NCBI GenBank assembly: GCA_020025755.1
Contig: JAHHRO010000058.1
Coordinates: 1 to 9,596 of the forward strand
Source: Butyricicoccus sp.
GTDB lineage: Bacteria; Bacillota; Clostridia; Oscillospirales; Butyricicoccaceae
DNA: 9,596 nucleotides
Direction of reading: 5' to 3'
In this document: positions 1 through 5,608 of the stretch, piece by piece
Layout: each line of letters begins with the position of its first letter
How positions within the stretch are numbered: the stretch's first letter is position 1
Made by a program: the position numbers and the translations under genes
The notes under the pieces: generated by a model
What the model was told of the DNA's origin: nothing
What the model saw: only the letters and a program-made list of their open reading frames with translations
Databases searched by the model: none

Positions 1-31
1 AATAAAAATATAAGTAAAGAATGCAATCAAT

Positions 32-75
32 GTGCGAAATGACCGTTTCCTTTGGCTTGGGCGGTCATTTTGCAT
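32..75. terminator. Hairpin, probable terminator of an upstream gene
   Basis: A 12-bp stem with one G-U pair joins 34-45 to 62-73 around a 16-nt loop. The distal arm contains TTTT at 68-71 and the proximal arm contains AAA at 37-39, so the core tgaccg/cggtca stem is flanked by short A and T runs as in weak intrinsic terminators. It lies upstream of the choline operon promoter, so it more likely ends a gene left of the window than acts on the operon. The T-run is short, so termination strength is uncertain. Confidence 0.5.
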
Positions 76-108
76 GTCCGATAAAACTAGAGAAAACACC
101 CTGATCGC

Positions 109-137
109 TTGACAGGAGCTTCCTATCAGGTTATACT
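109..137 (+). promoter_or_regulatory. Sigma-A promoter of the choline operon
   Basis: A perfect -35 box TTGACA lies at 109-114 and a -10 box TATACT at 132-137, separated by exactly 17 bp. Transcription should start near 143-145, leaving a 5' leader of about 100 nt before the ATG at 246. The match to the housekeeping consensus (11 of 12 bases at the best spacing) suggests a promoter that is strong unless repressed. An inverted repeat fills the space between the two boxes. Confidence 0.85.
110..128. promoter_or_regulatory. Candidate operator 1, between -35 and -10
   Basis: TGACAGGAGCTTCCTATCA is a 19-bp imperfect palindrome centred on C119. Seven of nine base pairs match: TGA/TCA and AGGA/TCCT match, while C113/A125 and G118/T120 do not. 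It overlaps the last five bases of the -35 box and fills most of the spacer, so a bound protein would block RNA polymerase. The half-site TTCCTATCA recurs at 154-162. The dyad is seen directly; a role as operator, and the HTH domain of the first gene as its ligand, are inferred. Confidence 0.5.
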
Positions 138-142
138 AAGAC

Positions 143-162
143 ATATAGGTGGTTTCCTATTA
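143..162. promoter_or_regulatory. Candidate operator 2 or early attenuator at the start point
   Basis: ATAGG (145-149) and CCTAT (156-160) form an inverted repeat over the predicted transcription start. The right half TTCCTATTA matches the right half of operator 1 at 8 of 9 positions. The dyad centres are about 33.5 bp apart, roughly three helical turns. Because it would also be transcribed as a 5-bp hairpin followed by T7 at 163-169, it could instead be a weak leader terminator. The two readings are not exclusive. Confidence 0.4.
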
Positions 163-245
163 TTTTTTTCTATCGCCGTTCACGAAATATAAATTTATTA
201 TGTATATGAACATTTGATTTTTCTTTATCCCGAACGGAGGGCATC

Positions 246-2027
246 ATGGATATCAAAGAATTAGACCTGCTGGCTTGCCTGCATCAGGAAAAAACACCAA
301 ACCAACGTTTGCTCGCTGAACAAAGCGGCTATTCCCTCGGCACGGTCAACCGCTGCCTGCGCAGCCTTGCGGACGCCGGATATCTGGGGCAGGAGCTCCA
401 GCTGACAGACAAAGCTCGCGCATGCCTAAAGGCAGGGAAAATAAAAAGCGCTGTCATTCTGGCAGCCGGGTTCGGTCTGCGTATGGTTCCCATCCATACC
501 GAGACCCCCAAGGCTCTGCTGGAAGTACGCGGTGAACGCCTGATCGAACGACAGATCCGTCAGCTTCATGCCGCAGGGGTCACGCGCATCTGTGTCGTGG
601 TGGGCTTTATGAAAGAAAAATTCGAGTATCTGATCGACCAGTTTGATGTAGAACTGATCGTCAACCCCTGCTATACCGCAAAAAATAACCTCTATTCCCT
701 TGCGCTCGCGGCGGACTACTTGCAGGAAAACTGCTATATCGTCCCCTGTGATCTATGGTTCGCCGCTTCCCCCTTCCATCCGCACGAGCTGTATTCCTGG
801 TATATGGTCAGCGATGCCCCTGACGCCCTCTCATCCGTCCGCGTCAGCCGCAAAAAGGAGCTGCTCCTCGCTTCCCACGGCAACGGCAGACAGATGGTCG
901 GGCTTGCCTGCATCTTGCAGGCGGAAGGGCAAAAGCTCACCCGTAAGCTGCAACAGCTGTCCCATGATCCCCACCTTGACGGCGCATTCTGGGAGGAGGC
1001 ACTGCTTGATGGCAGCAAAATGATGACGATGGCAAAGATCATCCCTCAAGATCAGGTGCTAGAGATCAATACCTATGAGCAGCTGCGCGAAGCAGATGCC
1101 AATTCCAACCAGCTCCAAACCGATATCATCTCTACCCTGTGCACGGTCTTTGATACCACACCAGCACAGATCACCAATATCGAACTGCTCAAAAAAGGCA
1201 TGACCAATCGCTCTTTCCTCTTTTCCGTCCACCAAAAGCGGTACATCATGCGCATCCCCGGAGAAGGCACCGGCAAGCTGATCGACCGCGCACAGGAGGC
1301 GGCTGTCTATCAGACGATCTCCAGCGCAGGCATCGCAGATGATGTCATCTATATGGACCCCGTCAGCGGACAAAAGATCACGCGCTATTTAGAGGGCGCA
1401 CGGACATGCGATATCTCCCGTCCGGAAGATATAACGCGCTGTATGGCTCGCCTGCGCCAGTTCCACAGCCTGAACTTCTCGGTCTCCCACACATTCGACC
1501 TCTATCAAACCATCGAGTTCTATGAGTCCCTTTGGAACGGCATCCCCTCCGCCTATGAAGACTATGCACGCACCAAACAGCATGTGTATGAACTGCGCCC
1601 CTTTATCGAATCCCATCTCGAGCGGAAAACACTCTGCCATATCGATTCTGTGCCCACAAACTTCCTCTTTGTTCCCGATACACACGGCGGCGAATCTGTG
1701 CGCCTGATCGATTGGGAATACGCCGCGATGCAGGATCCGGATGTAGACCTTGCCATGTTTGCCGTATATAGCCTGCACGATCGCAAGGCGGTCGATACCC
1801 TCATCGACTGCTACTATACGGAGGGCTGCCCACATACCACACGCATCAAGATCTATTGCTATATCGCCGTCTGCGGTCTGCTTTGGAGCAACTGGTGCGA
1901 ATATAAACGCCATCTGGGTGTAGAATTTGGTGCGTATTCGCTCCAACAATATCGGTGTGCAAAAATATACTTCAAATTGGCACAGCAGGAGATCACACGT
2001 CTGGAGGAAGATCGATATGAAAGTTGA
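246..2027 (+). CDS. Three-domain protein: winged HTH, LicC-like nucleotidyltransferase, LicA-like choline kinase
   Basis: This 593-residue cytosolic protein should phosphorylate choline (or a related amino-alcohol) with ATP and couple the phosphorylated product to a nucleotide. Residues 1-63 form a MarR-type winged helix, with the recognition helix around 30-45 (SLGTVNRCLRSL). Residues 66-285 form a nucleotidyltransferase: A73-A-G-x-G-x-R79, P88-K89, the N147-N-x-Y-S-L motif shared with LicC, and D169 as probable metal ligand. Residues 295-590 form a choline/aminoglycoside-type kinase: GMTNRSFLF at 318-326, catalytic H465-x-D467-x4-N472, and D489-W-E-Y-A. The TNEW signature of LicC is absent, and the transferase middle section is shorter than in the next gene, so its phospho-substrate may differ. 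The start is fixed by GGAGG at 236-240, 5 nt before the ATG. The stop overlaps the next gene by 11 nt. Usual LicA and LicC are separate proteins without an HTH. Domain calls are firm; substrate is inferred from the operon. Confidence 0.9.
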   Translation: MDIKELDLLACLHQEKTPNQRLLAEQSGYSLGTVNRCLRSLADAGYLGQELQLTDKARACLKAGKIKSAVILAAGFGLRMVPIHTETPKALLEVRGERLIERQIRQLHAAGVTRICVVVGFMKEKFEYLIDQFDVELIVNPCYTAKNNLYSLALAADYLQENCYIVPCDLWFAASPFHPHELYSWYMVSDAPDALSSVRVSRKKELLLASHGNGRQMVGLACILQAEGQKLTRKLQQLSHDPHLDGAFWEEALLDGSKMMTMAKIIPQDQVLEINTYEQLREADANSNQLQTDIISTLCTVFDTTPAQITNIELLKKGMTNRSFLFSVHQKRYIMRIPGEGTGKLIDRAQEAAVYQTISSAGIADDVIYMDPVSGQKITRYLEGARTCDISRPEDITRCMARLRQFHSLNFSVSHTFDLYQTIEFYESLWNGIPSAYEDYARTKQHVYELRPFIESHLERKTLCHIDSVPTNFLFVPDTHGGESVRLIDWEYAAMQDPDVDLAMFAVYSLHDRKAVDTLIDCYYTEGCPHTTRIKIYCYIAVCGLLWSNWCEYKRHLGVEFGAYSLQQYRCAKIYFKLAQQEITRLEEDRYES

Positions 2028-2901
2028 TAATGCAATTATTATGGCTGCCGGAATGTCCAGCCGCTTCGCCCCCCTGAGCTTTGAAACCCCCAAAGCCCTG
2101 CTCAACATCCGCGGAGAAGTGCTGATCGAACGGCAGATCCGGCAGCTGCGCGAATCCGGTATCCAGCAGATCATCGTCGTAGTCGGCTACAAAAAAGAGC
2201 TTTTCTCCTATCTTGCGGAAAAATATGGGGTCCAGCTGGTCGAAAACCCAAGCTATGACACGCGAAATAACCATTCCTCTATCTATGCAGTGCGGCACTT
2301 CCTCAAAAACAGCTATATCTGCTCCTCTGATAATTATTTCAGCAGCAATCCCTTTGGGATCGAAGAAGAAGAAAGCTATTATGCCGCAGTATACGCCGCA
2401 GGGGAAACAAACGAATGGTGTCTGCAAACAGATCCGAAAGGATACATCGAAAAAGTGACCATCGGCGGCAGGGATGCATGGTATATGCTGGGACATACTT
2501 TCTGGAGTGAAACTTTCAGCCGCACGTTCTGCGAGATCCTGAAGCAGGAATACGATCGCCCTGAAACCATCGATCTTCTTTGGGAAGGGCTGTTCATCCA
2601 GCATCTGGATCGCCTCAAGATGAAGGTGCGCCATTACGACACCGATGAGATCTATGAGTTCGATACCCTCGACGAGCTTCGCCTGTTCGATCCCTCCTAT
2701 CAGACCGATACCCGTTCCCCGATCCTCAAACAGATCGCACGGGAGCTGGGCGGTCAGGAGCATGAGCTGTCCCATTTCACCGCGCACAAGCCTACAGGGA
2801 ACACGCCCATGGGGTTCTCTTTCCTCTTTCGGCAAACCCCCTATTATTATGACTATCAAACGGCTGCTTTAAGGAAGTGTATCGATCATGGAACAAAATA
2901 A
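2017..2901 (+). CDS. licC: LicC-type phosphocholine cytidylyltransferase with C-terminal extension
   Basis: This 294-residue protein should transfer CMP from CTP to phosphocholine, giving CDP-choline for surface decoration. Its core (residues 1-225) follows pneumococcal LicC closely: A10-A-G-M-S-S-R16, P25-K26, IERQIRQL, R83-N-N, D105-N-Y as the metal-binding site, T131-N-E-W134, and D186-L-L-W-E. The start at 2017 is chosen over in-frame starts further upstream because GGAGGAAG lies at 2003-2010 and the protein then begins at the first beta strand as in the family. It overlaps the preceding gene by 11 nt and the transporter by 14 nt, so translation is probably coupled. LicC proteins are usually about 230 residues. 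Residues 234-294 are extra and resemble the beginning of the kinase domain of the preceding protein (KPTGNTPMGFSFLF against LLKKGMTNRSFLF), without any kinase catalytic motif. Function is well supported; substrate is inferred from family similarity. Confidence 0.88.
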   Translation: MKVDNAIIMAAGMSSRFAPLSFETPKALLNIRGEVLIERQIRQLRESGIQQIIVVVGYKKELFSYLAEKYGVQLVENPSYDTRNNHSSIYAVRHFLKNSYICSSDNYFSSNPFGIEEEESYYAAVYAAGETNEWCLQTDPKGYIEKVTIGGRDAWYMLGHTFWSETFSRTFCEILKQEYDRPETIDLLWEGLFIQHLDRLKMKVRHYDTDEIYEFDTLDELRLFDPSYQTDTRSPILKQIARELGGQEHELSHFTAHKPTGNTPMGFSFLFRQTPYYYDYQTAALRKCIDHGTK

Positions 2902-4420
2902 ACAGATCGACTGGGGCATTACCCTGATCCCACTGAGCGTGATCGTCGCAGTATGCATCTTGTTCGCCCTCTTTCCTGCACAGTCCAATGCCATCCTGAG
3001 CCAGATCCGCTATCTGCTCGGGGATACCTTTGGGGTGTTCTACCTTGCGGTCGGGCTGGGCATTTTCCTCCTTTCCTTGTACTTTGCCGGATCACGCTAT
3101 GGTACGCTTGTACTCGGCGACCCCAATGAAAAACCGCAATATCCCTTCTTTGTATGGGGATCTATGATGTTCACCGCCGGACTGGCAGCCGATATCCTGT
3201 TCTATTCCTTCTCCGAATGGATCTTATATGCGGAAGATCCTTATATCGCCTCCCTTGGTGGCATACAGGATTGGGCGGGCGTCTTCCCCCTCTTTCACTG
3301 GAGCCTGATCCCATGGGGGTTCTATCTTGTCTTGGCTGTGGCATTCGGCTTTATGCTCCATGTACGCAAGCGCACACGCCGCCGGTACTCCGAAGCCTGC
3401 CGCCCCATCCTCGGGAAACAGACAGACGGCTCTCTGGGGCGGCTGATCGATCTGCTCGCTGTATTCGCACTGCTCGCCGGAACCGCCACTACCTTCTCTC
3501 TTGCAACACCGCTTATGGTGAATGTACTGGAAGCTCTCTTGCATATCGAGCTGGATCAAACCCTTGTGACCATCCTCATCCTGATCATCACCTGCTGCGT
3601 TTATACCCACTGCGTATTAAAAGGCGTCCATGGCATCAGCTTCCTCGCACGCTCCTGTTTCTATCTCTTTTTCTCCCTCCTTCTCTATGTCCTCCTGTTC
3701 GGCGGTCAGGCAAGATATATCATCGAAACGGGCTTTTCTTCCTTTGGCCGCATGATCCAAAACTTCTTTGAACTGGCTACCTTTACAGACCCCGAACGCC
3801 TTTCCTCCTTCCCCCAGAATTGGACGATCTTTTACTGGGCTTATTGGATGGTTTGGTGTGTCGCTGCCCCCTTCTTCATCGGCAGCATCTCCAAAGGACG
3901 CACCGTCCGTCAGGTCATCCTTGGCGGTTACGCATTCGGCGTAGGCTCTACCATCGGCAGCTTTGTGATCCTCGGAAATTATTCTATGGGTCTGCAAGTC
4001 AAGGGCAGCGCAGACTTTATCTCCCTCTATCGCGAAAGCGGAGATCTCTATTCCGTCATTATCGCCATGATCAAAACGCTCCCTGCCGCTCCCCTTGTTC
4101 TGCTCATGCTATTGGTCACTATGATCGCATTCTATGCGACTTCTTTCGATTCTATCGCCCTTATCGGTGCCTCATACAGCTATCGACACCTTGATGAAGA
4201 TGATACACCCCATAAACCCATCCTGCTTTTGTGGTGTATCCTGCTCATCCTGCTGCCGATCGCTCTCGTGTTCTCGGAAAGCTCTATGGCAAATCTCCAA
4301 TCCATCAGCATCATTGCCGCCTTTCCGATCGGTTTCGTGATCCTGCTGATCGCCCTCAGCTTCTTGAAAGATGCCCACTCACAACTCGATAAACAAAATC
4401 AGTCTCATGGACAGGAGTGA
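2888..4420 (+). CDS. BCCT-family transporter, probably choline uptake
   Basis: This 510-residue integral membrane protein of the betaine/choline/carnitine transporter family has about 12 hydrophobic segments. The quaternary-amine cage is intact: W138, W143 and Y146 fall in FHWSLIPWGFY, and W317, W320 and W323 in FYWAYWMVW, matching BetP W189, W194, Y197, W371, W374 and W377. The GMGIG stretch of BetP reads G98-L-A-A-D102 here. An aspartate at the last position is also found in the proton-driven choline transporter BetT, which favours choline over betaine. SISKGRTVRQ at 333-342 is the family motif after TM8. There is no long regulatory C-terminal tail as in osmosensing BetP, so substrate supply rather than osmotic stress is its likely role. 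AAGGAAG at 2871-2877 precedes the ATG. The start overlaps licC by 14 nt and the next gene follows after 6 nt. Family call is firm; substrate is inferred. Confidence 0.92.
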   Translation: MEQNKQIDWGITLIPLSVIVAVCILFALFPAQSNAILSQIRYLLGDTFGVFYLAVGLGIFLLSLYFAGSRYGTLVLGDPNEKPQYPFFVWGSMMFTAGLAADILFYSFSEWILYAEDPYIASLGGIQDWAGVFPLFHWSLIPWGFYLVLAVAFGFMLHVRKRTRRRYSEACRPILGKQTDGSLGRLIDLLAVFALLAGTATTFSLATPLMVNVLEALLHIELDQTLVTILILIITCCVYTHCVLKGVHGISFLARSCFYLFFSLLLYVLLFGGQARYIIETGFSSFGRMIQNFFELATFTDPERLSSFPQNWTIFYWAYWMVWCVAAPFFIGSISKGRTVRQVILGGYAFGVGSTIGSFVILGNYSMGLQVKGSADFISLYRESGDLYSVIIAMIKTLPAAPLVLLMLLVTMIAFYATSFDSIALIGASYSYRHLDEDDTPHKPILLLWCILLILLPIALVFSESSMANLQSISIIAAFPIGFVILLIALSFLKDAHSQLDKQNQSHGQE

Positions 4421-4426
4421 ATCATT

Positions 4427-5272
4427 ATGACCTTTTTTGCTGATCTGCACACCCATTCTACCGCCTCAGATGGACAATACACCCCATCCGAGCTGGTTTC
4501 TATGGCAAAAGCACGCGGACTGGAGCTGCTCGCCCTCACCGATCACGATACGCTGGACGGACTCGATGAAGCCCTGCATGCAGGACAGACAACCGGTCTC
4601 CAGATCTTGCGCGGCATTGAACTGAGCGCGAAAGAATACCCCAACCTGCATCTGCTTGGATACGGCTTCTCTCCTACCGCTCCCACATTGACCACACTAT
4701 GCGAGGACCTCCGTTCCAGACGCGAAAACCGTAAATATCGGATCATCGATTTCCTCAAATCAAAGGGGGTCGATATCCCTCTTTCAGAGGTCGAAGCACA
4801 AGCCGGAGGCAATATCATCGCCCGTCCACATTTTGCGCAGGTCATGGTCAAGCACGGCTATGTCGCTACAAATCGTGAAGCCTTTGACCGATATCTCGAC
4901 ACAAAGGAATATCAGTCTATGGATCAATTCAAGGTCGATGCAGCTTCCTGTATCACCGCTGTAAAAGCCGCTGGCGGCAAGGTATCCTTGGCTCACCCCT
5001 ATCAGATCGGACTGGATAACGACGCACTCGAGCAGTTCCTGCACACCCTGATCGATGCTGGACTGGATGCGATCGAATGCTTCTACTCCAAGCACACACC
5101 GCAGCAAACCGCCTATTATTTGAGCCTTGCGCAAAAATACGGTCTGCACGTCACGGGCGGAAGTGATTTTCATGGGGAACGTGTAAAGCCGGATATCTCA
5201 CTGGGACAGCTCGAGCTCCGGCTGGAAGTTGATTGGCTGCTAGATGGCATCGCCCATTGCGCACAGCCCTAA
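4427..5272 (+). CDS. PHP-domain phosphoesterase, TrpH/YciV-like
   Basis: This 281-residue cytosolic metal-dependent phosphoesterase belongs to the PHP group that includes E. coli TrpH/YciV (RNase AM, 3',5'-nucleoside bisphosphate phosphatase). All expected metal ligands are visible: D6-L-H8-T-H10, D39-H40-D41, E65 in GIELS, H135 in ARPHF, H190 in SLAHP, H223, and D247-F-H249. Length is normal for the family. AGGAG at 4413-4417 straddles the transporter stop region and the ATG follows that stop by 6 nt, so it is the last gene of the choline operon. A short A/T-flanked hairpin follows. Nothing in the protein itself shows a choline link. It may work on nucleotides or RNA ends and simply be co-transcribed, or act on a phosphorylated metabolite of this pathway. 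Fold and family are well supported; substrate is unknown. Confidence 0.88.
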   Translation: MTFFADLHTHSTASDGQYTPSELVSMAKARGLELLALTDHDTLDGLDEALHAGQTTGLQILRGIELSAKEYPNLHLLGYGFSPTAPTLTTLCEDLRSRRENRKYRIIDFLKSKGVDIPLSEVEAQAGGNIIARPHFAQVMVKHGYVATNREAFDRYLDTKEYQSMDQFKVDAASCITAVKAAGGKVSLAHPYQIGLDNDALEQFLHTLIDAGLDAIECFYSKHTPQQTAYYLSLAQKYGLHVTGGSDFHGERVKPDISLGQLELRLEVDWLLDGIAHCAQP

Positions 5273-5290
5273 AAAACGAGTACGTTTTGA
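5271..5290. terminator. Short bidirectional terminator between convergent operons
   Basis: AAAACG (5273-5278) pairs with CGTTTT (5283-5288) around an AGTA loop. Read forward it ends the choline operon in TTTT; read backward it ends in TTTTTT for the alaX/DUF1653 pair. The stem has only two G-C pairs, so it is weak by itself, but its position between convergent genes supports the call. The remaining bases to 5372 show only small imperfect inverted repeats and no gene. Confidence 0.45.
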
Positions 5291-5372
5291 GATGTACCCC
5301 CTTTACTTGCATCGGTCCAATCTTCTACGGACGGCATTTCTTGAGTCTCGACTTGAATTTGTGTAAACACAT

Positions 5373-5603
5373 TTAATCTTCCACCAGCATAAAACGGTAT
5401 TCTTGTGTCACATCTGGATACTTCTCCCGCTCGACCGGACTTGCAAACATTTCATACGGTCTCACATAAAATCCATAATCGCCATAAAGTGCCTGATATA
5501 CGACCATCTTTTCCTGCGTCTCTGAATGACGCGCAATCAGGATCACCTGATACAGATTCCCTTTAAAATGGCGGTACCGCCGTCCTGCATAGATCTCCTG
5601 CAT
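5373..5603 (-). CDS. DUF1653 small protein
   Basis: This 76-residue protein fits the DUF1653 family, a compact domain of unknown function. Family-type features are the G-x-Y-x-H-F-K-G opening (GRRYRHFKGNLY), the IARHSET segment, VVYQALYGDYGF and VRPYEMF. It is acidic at the C-terminus and has no signal peptide or membrane segment. The ATG at 5603 is preferred to a longer reading frame starting at 5645, because the longer form would run 37 nt into alaX, while GGGAGGAG lies at the right distance before 5603 and the shorter start gives the usual family length. Only 5 nt separate it from the alaX stop, and its ribosome binding site lies inside the last alaX codons, so its translation is probably coupled to alaX. 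No function is claimed. Confidence 0.85.
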   Translation of the reverse strand: MQEIYAGRRYRHFKGNLYQVILIARHSETQEKMVVYQALYGDYGFYVRPYEMFASPVEREKYPDVTQEYRFMLVED

Positions 5604-5608
5604 ATACC

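Noticed and set aside
1..245. Choline-type riboswitch in the first leader
   Set aside because: The leader is about 100 nt and A/T-rich, with only short stems; it matches no riboswitch class that I recognise.
246..434. HTH region as an accidental N-terminal extension with the true start later
   Set aside because: The best ribosome binding site is before the ATG at 246, residues 1-63 form a coherent winged-helix pattern, and no good site precedes the transferase domain near codon 66.
1927..2016. Longer licC reading starting 30 codons upstream
   Set aside because: The extra residues lie within the preceding gene, have no ribosome binding site of note and precede the natural start of the nucleotidyltransferase fold.
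1389..2174. Reverse-strand open frame of 261 codons across the kinase region and licC start
   Set aside because: It lies opposite two well-supported genes, has no family-like motif and no sensible ribosome binding site; its composition is that of an antisense shadow.
1993..2859. Reverse-strand open frame of 288 codons opposite licC
   Set aside because: It mirrors licC almost exactly; the licC protein carries conserved LicC motifs while this one shows none.
5276..5372. Possible small RNA or extra gene between the convergent operons
   Set aside because: Only short imperfect dyads (for example AGTC/GACT near 5344-5353 and TGTG/CACA near 5360-5371) are present, with no promoter or open frame of note.
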